Source: JBDTSW01 sp963782605
Lineage (GTDB): Bacteria > Actinomycetota > Thermoleophilia > Solirubrobacterales > 70-9
Reading direction: 5' to 3'
Length of the DNA stretch: 64,000 bases
Assembly: GCA_963782605.1 (NCBI GenBank)
Contig: CAWAKK010000001.1
Coordinates: 1-64,000 of the forward strand
The notes below the pieces were generated by a model that saw only the letters and a program-made list of their open reading frames with translations, made no database searches and was not told where the DNA came from. Positions 34,364-43,951 of the stretch are shown piece after piece (position 1 is the stretch's first letter; every line of letters starts with the position of its first letter). A program made the position numbers and the translations under genes.

Positions 34364-35637
34364 GGCGCCACCTTCGGCCGGTGCTCCGCGCCGGTCGGCT
34401 CTTCCTTGCGGACGGCGTCCGCGCCCAGCTCGAACGCCTCGTGGAGGGAGCGCACCGCGTCCGGGACGCGATCGGCGGAGATCACGCAGGAGATCTTGAT
34501 CGGCGAGGTGGAGATCATCTCGATGTTGATCCCCTCCTCGCCCAGGACCTGGAAGACCTTCGCCGCCACTCCCGGGTGGCTGCGCATGCCGGCACCGACG
34601 ATCGAGACCTTGCCGATTGCCTCGTCGGTGGAGATGTCTTCGCCAACCTCGAGCTTCCCGATCACCGAGAGCGCGGTCTCGAGGTCCTCCCGGGCGACCG
34701 TGAAGGAGAGATCGGCACCGTGGTCTGTCGAGATCGGCTCGTTTTGGATGATCATGTCGACGTTGACGTTCGCGTCCGCGAGCGCGCCGAACACACGTCC
34801 GGCTACGCCCGGCTCATCTAGCAGGCCCGTGATGGTCACGCGGGACTCCTCGGTGGAGTGGGCGACGGCTGTTACCAGGGGGCGTTCCAAGGTCTCGTCC
34901 TCTGCGACGACGAGGGTACCGTCGCCATCCTCAAACGAGCTGCGGCAGTGGATGCTGATCCCGTGGTTGCGCGCGTACTCGACCGACCGCAGCTGCAGCA
35001 CTTTCGCTCCCGACGCCGCCATCTCGAGCATCTCCTCGAACGACACCACGGAGAGCTTGCGGGCCTCGGGGACGATGCGGGGATCGGCCGAGAAGACGCC
35101 CGAGACATCCGTGTAGATCTCGCAGACCGAGGCGCCGAGCGCGGCGGCGATCGCGACGGCGGTCGTATCGGAGCCCCCGCGACCGAGCGTGGTGACGTCG
35201 AGCGAGTCGCCTGAGACTCCTTGGAAGCCGGCTACGAGCACAATCCGGTCTTCCTCGAGTGCAGCGCGAATGCGATCTGCACGCACGTCGAGGATCCGTG
35301 CCTTGGTGTGGGAGGAGTCGGTGACGATGCCGGCTTGAGAACCCGTCAGCGAGAGGGCGCGATGGCCGAGGTCCTGGATCGCCATGGCGCAGAGCGCGCA
35401 CGAGATCCGCTCCCCCACCGAGAGCAGCATGTCCATCTCCCGCGGCTCGGGGGTCCCGGAGACCTCGGTCGCCATCGAGAGGAGCTCGTCGGTCATCTTG
35501 CCGCGAGCGGACAGCACCGCGACGACGCGCATCCCACCCTCGCGAGCGGCGACGATCCGCCCAGCCGCGCGCTTGATGTCGCCGGCCTCGGCGACCGACG
35601 TGCCACCGAACTTCATCACCACCGTCTCGGCTGCCAT
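34360..35637 (-). CDS. lysC: Aspartokinase
   Basis: Phosphorylates aspartate, the first committed step of the pathway completed next by Asd. From ATG 35637 it is 425 aa; the frame to 35712 is not used because family similarity starts at VMKFGGTSVA (KFGGTS at 9-14, the nucleotide-binding loop). TLGRGGSDTTAVAIAAAL lies near residue 155. Two C-terminal ACT domains (about 265-405) hold the feedback-inhibitor site, with VTITGLLDEPGVAGRVF and KVSIVGAGMRSHPGVAAKVF. An internal start for a beta subunit is possible, as in other lysC genes, but cannot be proved here. Confidence 0.95.
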   Translation of the reverse strand: MAAETVVMKFGGTSVAEAGDIKRAAGRIVAAREGGMRVVAVLSARGKMTDELLSMATEVSGTPEPREMDMLLSVGERISCALCAMAIQDLGHRALSLTGSQAGIVTDSSHTKARILDVRADRIRAALEEDRIVLVAGFQGVSGDSLDVTTLGRGGSDTTAVAIAAALGASVCEIYTDVSGVFSADPRIVPEARKLSVVSFEEMLEMAASGAKVLQLRSVEYARNHGISIHCRSSFEDGDGTLVVAEDETLERPLVTAVAHSTEESRVTITGLLDEPGVAGRVFGALADANVNVDMIIQNEPISTDHGADLSFTVAREDLETALSVIGKLEVGEDISTDEAIGKVSIVGAGMRSHPGVAAKVFQVLGEEGINIEMISTSPIKISCVISADRVPDAVRSLHEAFELGADAVRKEEPTGAEHRPKVAP

Positions 35638-35717
35638 TGAGCTTGAGGATACGGAGAGCGCTGGCGGCCCCTCCGCGACCGGCCCACGAGGCGTGTGACG
35701 CGCCTCACACAATCCGT

Positions 35718-35736
35718 ATATATCTATCTGATATAT
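35718..35736. promoter_or_regulatory. Putative PadR operator, AT-rich inverted repeat
   Basis: ATATATC (35718-35724) and GATATAT (35730-35736) are an exact 7-bp inverted repeat with a 5-bp centre, in an AT-rich island of otherwise GC-rich DNA. It ends 11 bp before the padR start codon at 35748. The sequence resembles operators reported for PadR-type repressors (ATAT-rich dyads). Autorepression of the padR-mmpL operon is inferred. Confidence 0.6.
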
Positions 35737-35747
35737 CTAGCGGCGAT

Positions 35748-36293
35748 ATGAAGCCCTCCCCCACCGCCTACGTGATCCTCGGCTTTCTCTCCTGGACGCC
35801 GATGTCCGGCTATGACATCAAGGCGCTCGCCGACGGCTCGACCCGCTTCTTCTGGGCCGCGAGCTACGGGCAGATCTATCCCGAGCTGCGCCGGCTTACC
35901 GACGCCGGGCTGATCACGGGCGAGGACAGCCCTCGCGGCGAGCGCAAGCGCAAGGTCTACACGCTGACCGACGCGGGCCGGAGCGAGCTTCGCGAGTGGC
36001 TCGCGGGCGATCCCGAGGTCTTCGAGCTTCGCGACGAGGGCCTGCTGCGGCTCTTCTTCGCCTCAGCCTCGCCAACGACCGCCGCGTCCACCCTCGAGGC
36101 GAAGCGCCGCCAGCACGCGGAGACGCTGCAGCAGTTCCGCGACCTCGAGGCCTCCGGTAAGCCGCAGGGATTCGCGCTCATGGTCCTGCGATACGGCATC
36201 GAGCTGCAGGAATGGGCTTTGGATTGGTGCGACCGTGCCGCTCAGGAGCTCGAGGACACGACCGGTGACAGCAGGGAGTTCCAGGATGCTTGA
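35748..36293 (+). CDS. PadR-family transcriptional regulator
   Basis: 181 aa from ATG 35748. The N-terminal winged helix (about 5-90) shows AYVILGFLSWTPMSGYDIKA, FWAASYGQIYPELRRLTDAG and GERKRKVYTLTDAGRSELRE, the PadR signature. The C-terminal Vir-type helical domain (about 95-175) mediates dimerisation. The stop overlaps the MMPL start by 8 bp, so the regulator and exporter are co-translated. This is the common pattern of a PadR repressor controlling its own transporter in response to a toxic compound; the ligand is unknown. Confidence 0.92.
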   Translation: MKPSPTAYVILGFLSWTPMSGYDIKALADGSTRFFWAASYGQIYPELRRLTDAGLITGEDSPRGERKRKVYTLTDAGRSELREWLAGDPEVFELRDEGLLRLFFASASPTTAASTLEAKRRQHAETLQQFRDLEASGKPQGFALMVLRYGIELQEWALDWCDRAAQELEDTTGDSREFQDA

Positions 36294-38406
36294 TGCGCTC
36301 GCACGACTCGCGCAGAACCGCGGCCGCCTCGTGGCGATCGCCGCCGCCCTCTTCTTCCTCGCGGCCGGCGCAATCGGCGGCTCGGTGGCCGACCGCCTCG
36401 ATCCCTACGGGGCCGACGATCCCGACACGGAGACCTCCATCGCCACCGAGCGGCTCGAGGAAGCCGGCTACCGCTCCACCGGCGTTGTCGTGCTGGTCGA
36501 GGATCTCGACGTCTACTCGCCCGCAGGCCGCCAGCGGGTCGCAGAGCTCACCGAGACGATCGGCGAAGACCCCGGCGTCGAGGCGGTGTCGAGCTCCGCT
36601 ACCACGAGCTCGCGCGCCTTCGTCTCTCGCGAGGGCGACGCCACCTACCTTGCCGTGAGCCTCTCGCCCACGGACGACGATGAGATCCAGGACGCGGGTG
36701 AGCGGATCGCCGACGAGTTGGTGGGTGAGCCGGGCGTCTCGGTCGGCGGCGGCGCCGTGGCGCAGGCGCAGATAAACGCGCAGGTCGAAGAGGACCTCCG
36801 CACCGCCGAGCTGCTGGCGTTCCCACTGCTCTTCTTGCTCTCGCTCCTTTTCTTTCGCAGCCTGGTGGCGGCAGCGCTGCCACTTCTGGTGGGCGGCCTC
36901 GCGATCGTTGGGACCTTCCTCATGTTGCGCGTCGCGAGCGAGGTGACGTCGGTCTCGATCTTCGCGCTCAACCTGGTCACGGGCCTCGGACTGGGCCTCG
37001 CGATCGACTACTCGCTCTTCATGGTCTCCCGGTACCGCGAGGAGATCGCGCGGTCCGGGCCGGGGCTGGAGGCGATGCGGCGAACCATGTCGACCGCGGG
37101 CCGCACGGTCTTCTTCTCCTCGCTGACGGTCGCGGGGGCGATGGCGGCTCTGCTCGTCTTTCCGCAGCGCTTCCTCTACTCGATGGGTCTGGGGGGCTCG
37201 ATGGTCGCGCTGATCGCGGCAGCGATCGCTCTGATCGTCTTGCCCGCGATCCTCGCCCTGCTCGGCACACGCGTGAACTCGCTCTCGCCCAGGTTCCTGC
37301 AGCGCCGCGCCGACGACGACACGCGCCCGATGACCACCGGCTTTTGGTACCGGCTCTCGCGCCTCGTGATGCGCGCGCCCGCTCGCATCGCAGTGGCGAG
37401 CGCCGCGTTTCTGATCGCGCTCGGCATCCCGTTCTTTCAGATCAACTTCACGTCGGTGGACGCGCAGGTGCTGCCGGAGGAGGCGAGCGCCCACGAGGTC
37501 GACGACGTCCTGCGCGCCGAGTTCCCGCCCTACCGCGACAGCCCGGTCCAGCTCGCGGTGTCCGGCGGCCCCGATGAGGCCCAGCGTGTCGCTCAGGCGG
37601 CCGCCGAGGTCGAGGGTACCGCGGCGGTCAACCCGCCGGTCGCGCTGCGGGGCGGCGAGAGCGTTGTCGAGGTGATCTCATCCCGGCCGCCGCTCACCGA
37701 CGCGAGTCAGGATCTGGTGGCGGACTTGCGAGCGCTTCCGGGCGACGTGCTCGTCACGGGGTTCACCGCTGACTACGTCGACCTGCAATCGAGCCTGGTC
37801 GAGCACCTTCCGGTCGTGCTCGGGCTCGTCGCCCTCGTCACCTTCGTGGTGCTCTTCCTCTTCACGGGCTCCGTGGTCCTGCCGCTGAAGCAGATCTTGA
37901 TGAACTTCCTGGGCCTCTCCGCCGTATTCGGGTTGCTCGTACTGATCTTCCAGGACGGTCGCTTCGAGGGGCTGCTCGGCTATGAGAGCCAAGGCGGCCT
38001 CGAGGCAACCCAGCCGCTCTTGCTGTTCGCGGTTGCGTTCGGCCTCTCGACCGACTACGGGGTGTTTTTGCTCTCGCGCATCAAGGAGGCCCGGGATGGC
38101 GGTGCGTCCGACGCGGACTCGGTCGCGATCGGGCTGGAGCGAACCGGGCGCATCGTCACCGCCGCCGCCCTCTTGTTCTCGATCGCGATCGGGGCCTTCG
38201 TCACCTCGGAAGTCATCTTCATCAAGGAGGTGGGGCTGGGAACCGCTCTCGCCGTGCTCATCGACGCAACGATCGTGCGCGCCCTCCTGGTTCCCTCGCT
38301 CATGGCGCTGCTGGGCAAGTGGAACTGGTGGGCCCCGGCCCCGCTGCGGCGCTTGCACGAGCGGTTCGGGGTGAGTGACATGCAGGGCAGCTCCGTTACC
38401 GGCTAG
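36286..38406 (+). CDS. MMPL-family transporter, PadR-linked
   Basis: 706 aa with the two-fold MMPL plan. TM1 (LVAIAAALFFLAAGAIGG) lies near residues 15-32, followed by a large outer domain. Proton-relay motifs are LGLAIDYSLFMVSRYREE and AFGLSTDYGVFLLSRIKEAR. About 22% shorter in the loops than the MMPL at 6336 and not closely similar to it. Starts at ATG 36286 inside the end of padR. A role in exporting a toxic or lipid-like compound under PadR control is inferred. Converges on recR. Confidence 0.93.
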   Translation: MLDALARLAQNRGRLVAIAAALFFLAAGAIGGSVADRLDPYGADDPDTETSIATERLEEAGYRSTGVVVLVEDLDVYSPAGRQRVAELTETIGEDPGVEAVSSSATTSSRAFVSREGDATYLAVSLSPTDDDEIQDAGERIADELVGEPGVSVGGGAVAQAQINAQVEEDLRTAELLAFPLLFLLSLLFFRSLVAAALPLLVGGLAIVGTFLMLRVASEVTSVSIFALNLVTGLGLGLAIDYSLFMVSRYREEIARSGPGLEAMRRTMSTAGRTVFFSSLTVAGAMAALLVFPQRFLYSMGLGGSMVALIAAAIALIVLPAILALLGTRVNSLSPRFLQRRADDDTRPMTTGFWYRLSRLVMRAPARIAVASAAFLIALGIPFFQINFTSVDAQVLPEEASAHEVDDVLRAEFPPYRDSPVQLAVSGGPDEAQRVAQAAAEVEGTAAVNPPVALRGGESVVEVISSRPPLTDASQDLVADLRALPGDVLVTGFTADYVDLQSSLVEHLPVVLGLVALVTFVVLFLFTGSVVLPLKQILMNFLGLSAVFGLLVLIFQDGRFEGLLGYESQGGLEATQPLLLFAVAFGLSTDYGVFLLSRIKEARDGGASDADSVAIGLERTGRIVTAAALLFSIAIGAFVTSEVIFIKEVGLGTALAVLIDATIVRALLVPSLMALLGKWNWWAPAPLRRLHERFGVSDMQGSSVTG

Positions 38407-38999
38407 TCGACGAGGGAACGACGCCCGGAGAGCGCTCTTCCCAGAGTCACCTCGTCCGCGTGCTCCAGGTCGGCTCCCACCGGCAGGCCGCTCGCGAGCC
38501 GGGTGATCTCCACCTGGCCGCGCAGCAGCTCCCCGATGTGAATGGCGGTGGCCTCGCCGGTGGTGGTGGGGTTCGTCGCCAGCACGACCTCTCGAACATC
38601 ATTCGAGGCCACACGGTCGCGCAGCTCCGCGATCTTCAAGTCCTCGGGGTCGATGCCGTCGATCGGGGAGAGGGCGCCGCCGAGGACGTGGTAGAGGCCG
38701 CGGAACTCGTGGGTGCGCTCGATCGGGATCACGTCGGCCGGCTCCTCGACGACGCAGATCACCGCGCCGTCACGACGGTCGTCCTCGCAGATGCGACAGC
38801 GCGGTCCCTCCGCGAGGTTGAAGCAGACCTCGCAGAGGCCCACCTTCTCCTTCACCTCCCGGATCGCGTCCGCCAGCGCCGTGGCGTCCGCGTCGGACGC
38901 GCGCAGGATGTGAAACGCAAGCCGCTGGGCTGTGCGCTGGCCGATCCCCGGGAGCTTTGAAAGCTCCGCGATCAACCGCTGGATTGGGCCCGCGTACAC
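38403..38999 (-). CDS. recR: Recombination mediator RecR
   Basis: 198 aa, complete. The helix-hairpin-helix PGIGQRTAQRLAFH (17-30) binds DNA; the zinc finger has C56, C59, C68 and C71; the Toprim domain includes VVEEPADVIPIE and LATNPTTTGEATA. With RecF/RecO it loads RecA at gaps. Downstream gene of the conserved dnaX-ybaB-recR block, separated from ybaB by 18 bp; it converges on the MMPL gene with a 4-bp overlap. Confidence 0.97.
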   Translation of the reverse strand: MYAGPIQRLIAELSKLPGIGQRTAQRLAFHILRASDADATALADAIREVKEKVGLCEVCFNLAEGPRCRICEDDRRDGAVICVVEEPADVIPIERTHEFRGLYHVLGGALSPIDGIDPEDLKIAELRDRVASNDVREVVLATNPTTTGEATAIHIGELLRGQVEITRLASGLPVGADLEHADEVTLGRALSGRRSLVD

Positions 39000-39017
39000 A
39001 GCCTCGGTTAAGCCTGA

Positions 39018-39389
39018 CTAGAGCCCGGGAAGTCCCAAGCCGCCGAGCCCGCCGCCGCCGAGCGCGCCGCCGAGCCCGCCGCTGGCCTCCTCGATCCGCT
39101 TCGAGGCGAGCTCCTGCGCCGAACGGATCCCCTCGTTCACCGCGGCCGTTACGAGGTCGGTGAGCATGTCAGCGTCCTCAGGGTCAATCGCCTCCGGGTC
39201 GATGACGAGCTCCAGTAGACGCAGATCACCGCTCATCTTCACCGTCACGACGCCGCCGCCGGAGCTGGCCTCGACCGTTTCGCTCTTCAGGTTCTCCTGG
39301 GCCTGCTCCATGTCCGCCTGCATCTCCTGGACCTGCTTGAGCATGGCCTGCATGTTGGGCATGCCGCCGCCCTGTGGCATCCGCGTCAT
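39018..39389 (-). CDS. ybaB: YbaB/EbfC family nucleoid-associated protein
   Basis: 123 aa. The core (about residues 10-105) has NMQAMLKQVQEMQADMEQAQ, the family's coiled-coil start, and GGGVVTVKMSGDLRLLELVI, then IDPEDADMLTDLVTAAVNEG. A Gly-rich end (LGGALGGGGLGGLGLPGL) follows. The protein forms tweezer-like dimers that bind DNA and compact the nucleoid. It lies between dnaX and recR, as in most bacteria; its start overlaps the dnaX stop by 4 bp. Confidence 0.95.
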   Translation of the reverse strand: MTRMPQGGGMPNMQAMLKQVQEMQADMEQAQENLKSETVEASSGGGVVTVKMSGDLRLLELVIDPEAIDPEDADMLTDLVTAAVNEGIRSAQELASKRIEEASGGLGGALGGGGLGGLGLPGL

Positions 39390-41164
39390 CCCGTGGCCTC
39401 CCGTGCATCCGCGGGGGTCTCGCCGCTCCCGCTCTCGGTTTCCGTCTCCTCCTCGGCATCGAACTCCGTCTTGAAGCGCTCTATCAGCTCGTCCGGGGAG
39501 AGCTGCTGCGCCGTCTCGTCATCGACCACATCGCCATCGAGGAGGACGAAGCCAAGACGCAGCCGCACCCCGACGATCCTCTCGACCGCACGCGCGACGA
39601 GCTCGCGAGCATCCTTCGCCTCGGCCTTGCGCTTGTTGAACGCGGCGCTCTCGGGGAAGCCCACCTCGAGCAGGCCGTCCTCGGCGTCGACGGCCACCGG
39701 CCGCGCCGCCTCCAGCACGGTCGAGAGCAGCTCCTGCCTGGAATCCCGCAGCGAATCAAGCACCCCGGGCCAAAGCTCCCTGACTCGCTCCAAATCAACC
39801 GTGGGGGTGTTCTGATCGGCACCACCTGATTCCTCTGTTTGCACTGAGGAAGTGGCAGACCTCGGCTCACCGGGAGGGGGCCGGCGTTCCTCCTGCCGAA
39901 GCCCGGCAGCCGCCGGCTCGTTCTTCGGAGGCCGTTCGGCCTGCGCGGCTGACGCAGCGGAAGGGGGAATGCCCGTTCCCTGCCGGACGGTGCCCTCTTC
40001 AAGCAACGCCTCTAGCTTCTCGATGCGCTGGAGCAGGGCCTCGCGGGAGGGATCAAGGTTCGGCCGAGCCGCACGCAGGAGGGCCAGCTCAACCGTCATC
40101 CGCGGCTCATCCCCCTCGCGGATCGCGGTGATAGCCGCAGCGATCACATCGATCGCGCGAGCCAGGCCAAGATCGGTAAAGGCGCCGGCCTGGGCGCGCA
40201 AGCGCTCTGGATCTGCCGCGGTCACGGTGAAGATGTCCACCGCGTCCGCGGCGGTGCGGATCACCAGCAGCTGGCGCAGATGTGCGAGCAGATCGCGAGC
40301 GAACTGGCTGACGTCGCCGCCCGAGCGCGACAGGCGTTCGGAAGCCTCGAGCGCCCCGCGCCCGTCGCTCGCCGCGATCGCGTCGGCGGCGGCGAGGATC
40401 AACTCGCCGTCGGCGACGCCGAGGACCGCGAGCACGTCGTCGGTCTGCACGGACTTCCCCCCGTAGGCCACCAGCTGGTCAAGCGTGCCGAGAGCGTCAC
40501 GGAAGCTGCCGGTCGCCGCCCGTGAGATCGCCGAGACCGCGCCGTCAGCCACCTCGATGTCCTCCGCCTCGGCCACACGACGCACCACCTCCGCGAGCTG
40601 CTCGAGGGTGGGGCGCTGAAAGTCGAAGCGCTGGCAGCGGTCGACGATCGTGCCCATCACCTTGTGTGGCTCAGTCGTCGCCAGCACGAAGACGGTGTTG
40701 GGAGGCGGCTCCTCGAGCGTTTTGAGGAAGGCGTTCCACGCTTCGCGGGTGAGCATGTGCGCCTCGTCGAGGATGTAGACCTTCCAGCGCCCGGCCGCCG
40801 GCACGTATCCGACGCGATCGCGCAGATCGCGAATGTCCTCGACCGAGCGGTTGGAGGCGGCGTCCATCTCGATCACATCGAGCGACGTGCCGCGGGCGAT
40901 GGCCACGCACGACTCGCACTCGCCACAGGGAGTCGCGGTGGGCCCGTTTACGCAGTTGAGCGAACGGGCGAGGATCTTCGCCAGCGATGTCTTGCCCGTG
41001 CCGCGAGAGCCCACGAAGAGGTATGCGTGATGGACCCGGTCGCGCTCGACCGCGTTGCGAAGCGTGCGCACGACGTGCTCTTGACCGACGACCTGATCGA
41101 AGGCCTGGGGGCGATGACTGCGGTAGAGCGAGGTTTCGGCGCTCACCCGGCTGAGTCTAGCCAC
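39386..41164 (-). CDS. dnaX: DNA polymerase III subunit gamma/tau
   Basis: 592 aa. Clamp-loader ATPase: Walker A GSRGTGKTS (52-60), zinc site C71, C80, C83, C86, and Walker B-SRC region ILDEAHMLTREAWNAFLKTL. From about residue 375 a Pro/Glu-rich linker leads to a tau-like C-terminal domain (LWPGVLDSLRDSRQELLSTV) that would contact the polymerase. No A-rich frameshift site for a short gamma form is obvious. The natural start may be the GTG a few codons in, since similarity begins SAETSLYRSHRPQ. First gene of the dnaX-ybaB-recR operon; the SRP RNA lies 0.9 kb upstream on the same strand. Confidence 0.96.
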   Translation of the reverse strand: MARLSRVSAETSLYRSHRPQAFDQVVGQEHVVRTLRNAVERDRVHHAYLFVGSRGTGKTSLAKILARSLNCVNGPTATPCGECESCVAIARGTSLDVIEMDAASNRSVEDIRDLRDRVGYVPAAGRWKVYILDEAHMLTREAWNAFLKTLEEPPPNTVFVLATTEPHKVMGTIVDRCQRFDFQRPTLEQLAEVVRRVAEAEDIEVADGAVSAISRAATGSFRDALGTLDQLVAYGGKSVQTDDVLAVLGVADGELILAAADAIAASDGRGALEASERLSRSGGDVSQFARDLLAHLRQLLVIRTAADAVDIFTVTAADPERLRAQAGAFTDLGLARAIDVIAAAITAIREGDEPRMTVELALLRAARPNLDPSREALLQRIEKLEALLEEGTVRQGTGIPPSAASAAQAERPPKNEPAAAGLRQEERRPPPGEPRSATSSVQTEESGGADQNTPTVDLERVRELWPGVLDSLRDSRQELLSTVLEAARPVAVDAEDGLLEVGFPESAAFNKRKAEAKDARELVARAVERIVGVRLRLGFVLLDGDVVDDETAQQLSPDELIERFKTEFDAEEETETESGSGETPADAREATG

Positions 41165-41260
41165 GCTCAGGGCGTCACCCGATCGGCTGCCCGACGGGAG
41201 GCTTGCAGGGCGTGTCCGCCCGTCCGGGCGACTTCAAGGGGCGTGCGATCCTGCCGATGT

Positions 41261-41986
41261 ATGAGACGGGTCATGTCGCGCACCTGGCGAAATACCGCGA
41301 GCATGGTCGGCGTCGCCGTCGTGCTCGCCGGCGTGGCGGCTGCCCCGGCTGGAGCCGACATGCACACCGAGCAGCTCAGCAATCACCTGTGCAAGACCAC
41401 GCGCGGCGGAAAGTTCGTCCGGATTCCTGGCTTCCCGGGCGAGAGGATCGACCGGCGCCTGCTGCCGGACATCAGGTGGATGAAGCGCAAGTTCGACATC
41501 TGGATCACCGACGGCTACGCGACCAGCGGTCACGCGATCAACGGCGAGCATCCGATCGGCCTGGCCCTCGACATCGTGCCCAACCAATCAACGGGCGGAA
41601 GCTGGCACAAGCTTGGGAATTTGGCCCGGCGGTTCGAGCCCCACCAAAACCAGGTGCGGCTGCCGTTCCGCTGGATCGGCTGGAACGGCGACGCCGGCCA
41701 CGGCCGTGGCGATCACCTCCACCTCTCCTACGCCCATTCCACCACGCGGCCCCGCCACCCGGCGCGGGTCGTCTACACGCGTAACTGCCCGGGCCGGAAG
41801 CGCGACCATGGCTCAGGCGGGGGCAACGGCGGGGGCGGCAACAACAACGGCGGCGGCGGGGGCGGCAACGGCTCAGGCGGGATCGGCGGGCGAGCAAAGG
41901 AGCTCGGCCGTGGCCTGACCCCGCACGAGCTCGCCCAGCTCGCTCCGGTGGTCCCCGAGGGCGCTGAGCCAGACGCCCACGGATAG
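41261..41986 (+). CDS. Secreted M15/LAS-like peptidase-fold protein with Gly-rich tail
   Basis: 241 aa from ATG 41261 (ATG 41273 is also possible). The signal peptide (VGVAVVLAGVAAAPAGADMH) predicts export. The mature domain (about 35-180) carries the LAS-type pattern: HAINGEHPIGLALDIVPNQ (His...Asp zinc ligands) and GHGRGDHLHLSY (catalytic acid and third His), as in D-Ala-D-Ala carboxypeptidases or murein hydrolases of the M15/VanY group. A low-complexity Gly/Asn linker (about 186-212) precedes a short hydrophilic end. It interrupts the usual ffs-dnaX adjacency, on the opposite strand. Confidence 0.78.
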   Translation: MRRVMSRTWRNTASMVGVAVVLAGVAAAPAGADMHTEQLSNHLCKTTRGGKFVRIPGFPGERIDRRLLPDIRWMKRKFDIWITDGYATSGHAINGEHPIGLALDIVPNQSTGGSWHKLGNLARRFEPHQNQVRLPFRWIGWNGDAGHGRGDHLHLSYAHSTTRPRHPARVVYTRNCPGRKRDHGSGGGNGGGGNNNGGGGGGNGSGGIGGRAKELGRGLTPHELAQLAPVVPEGAEPDAHG

Positions 41987-42044
41987 CGACTTTAGGCATG
42001 GACCGTGCGCCCGCCGTCGAGAGCGGTCTTCGGGCGTGCCCGCC

Positions 42045-42155
42045 GTGGCCGGCTCAGGTCAGGCTTACCGCGGCACTTGCTCGCTACCGCTTAAGGCTGC
42101 TTCCTTCCGGATCTGACCTGATTCACGGGCGCGCATTGCGCGGGACCTGGCCATC
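42045..42155 (-). ncRNA. ffs: Signal recognition particle RNA (4.5S type)
   Basis: On the minus strand the region reads CCGTGAATCAGGTCAG, then ATCCGGAAGGAAGCAGCC, then TTAAGCGGT. The GGAA tetraloop with the asymmetric AGCAG internal loop is the universal Ffh-binding helix 8. Flanks pair outward: CAGGTC near 42150 with GACCTG near 42055-42060, giving a rod of about 110 nt without an Alu domain, the usual actinobacterial form. Ends are approximate. Two further hairpins lie just 5' of it (42149-42179 and 42180-42199). With dnaX-ybaB-recR on the same strand this is the conserved ffs-dnaX order. Confidence 0.9.
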
Positions 42156-42333
42156 AACGCCGCCTGCGGCGTACTGGCCCCGAGGGCCGCGACCCTCGGA
42201 CGGGCATCAGCCCCGCTAGAGCGGATTGCGGGTACAGGGCACCGCTAACGCCCCGCCTAGCACGGTCCAGAGAGGATGCTACGCGATCGGCTCCCAAGCG
42301 CCCGCATCCGGTTATGGTCGCCGCCCAGAGAGG

Positions 42334-43942
42334 ATGCGCCACTTCGACCACATCGTGATCGGCGCCGGGTCGGCCGGCTGCGCCGTCGCCGCCCGCCTCA
42401 GCGAGGATCCCGATCGCCAGGTGCTCTTGGTCGAGGCCGGCGGATCGCCGGCGAACCTGAACGTCCTGGCGCCGCTCGCGTTCTCCAAGCAGTTCCACGG
42501 CAAAGGCGACTGGGACTACCACACGGAGCCGGAGCCGGGCCTCGATGATCGCCGCATCTTCGAGCCCCGCGGCAAGGTGCTGGGCGGCTGCAGCGCCATG
42601 AACGCGATGCTCTGGGTCCGCGGCCATCCGCTCGACTACGACGGCTGGGGCATCGACGGCTGGTCGTGGGAGGAGTGCCTGCCGTACTTCGAGCGGATCG
42701 AGCACGCCCACCATCTCCCCGACCGGGCGCACGGGGAGGCTGGGCCGGTCCATATCACCAACCTCGACAGCCCCGATCCGCTCGTCGAGAGCTTCATCGA
42801 CGCGGCCGCCGCGGCCGGGGTGCCGCGCAACTCGGACCTCTCCGGGCCCGAGCTCGAAGGCACCGGCCACTCCCCCGTGACGATCTGGAAGGGCCGGCGC
42901 TGGCACGCCGCTCGCGCCTATCTGCGGGAGGCGCGCAAGCGACCGAACCTCACGATCGAGACCAAGGCGCAGGTTCACCGCGTCGTCGTTCACGGCGGTC
43001 AAGCGCTGGGGATCGAGTACGAGCGCCACGGGCGCCGTCGCGCCGCCGGCTCACGTCGGCGACATGATCCTGTCGGCCGGCGCCTTCAACACGCCGCACC
43101 TGCTGCAGCTCTCGGGCATCGGGCCGGCGGATCACCTGCGCGAGCTCGGCATCGACACGCTCGTCGACAGCCCGGCCGTCGGGGCCAACCTTTCCGAGCA
43201 CCCCGCGACGCTCATCAACTGGGAGCTCGCCGCGGGCCAGCCCGGGCTCTCCGACGCGACTCATCCCAAGTGGCTTCTGCGCTGGCTCATCGGCGGGAAG
43301 GGCAAGCTCGCGAGCAACATCGCCGAGGCGCTCGCGCACGTCCGCACTCGCGAGGAGCTCGAGGCACCGGACTTCCAGCTGCTATTCGGGCCCGCGTTCT
43401 TCTGGGAGCACGGGACGGTGGAGCACCCTAAGCCGGCGATGGTGATCGCGCAGTCGTACTGGACGCCCGCCAGTCGTGGCACCGTTCTCGCCCGCTCGCG
43501 CGACCCGCACGAGCTTCCCGAGGTCAGGCTCAACATGCTCACCGAGCGCGAGGACCTCGAGGCGATGATCCGAGCAATCAGGCTCTCCCGCGAGATAGCG
43601 GCCACGGCGCCGCTCGCGGAGTTTGTGGGCGAGGAGATCCATCCGGGCGCAGCCGTCCAGAGCGACGGCGAGCTCGAGGCGTGGATCCGCGCCACCGCCG
43701 AGCACACCTACCACCCGGCCTGCACAGCGCGGATGGGCGAGCCGGGCGAAGGCGCCGTCGACGCCGAGTTGCGGGTGCACGGGGTCGAGGGCCTCCGGGT
43801 CGCCGACACCTCCGTGCTGCCGACGATCACGCGCGCGAACACCAACGCGCCGGCGATGATGGTGGGCGAGCGTTGCGCGGAGTTCATCCGAGCCGGCGCA
43901 CGGACGAGCGACCCCGCGGCCGCCCAAGCGGCCAGTGGTTAG
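42334..43942 (+). CDS. GMC-family oxidoreductase (frameshifted)
   Basis: FAD-dependent alcohol/choline-dehydrogenase-type enzyme, about 535 aa when joined. The start (ATG 42334) reads MRHFDHIVIGAGSAGCAVAA, with the FAD motif GAGSAGCAVAARL. Then GKVLGGCSAMNAMLWVRGHP is GMC signature 1. Near 43030-43060 the frame shifts; the next frame resumes with GDMILSAGAFNTPHLLQLSG (signature 2) and ends with HTYHPACTARMG (catalytic His) and DTSVLPTITRANTNAPAMMV. All landmarks are present, so a one-base error is likely. Substrate unknown; relatives oxidise choline, alcohols or lactones. Confidence 0.85.
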
Positions 43943-43951
43943 CGCGCCGAG

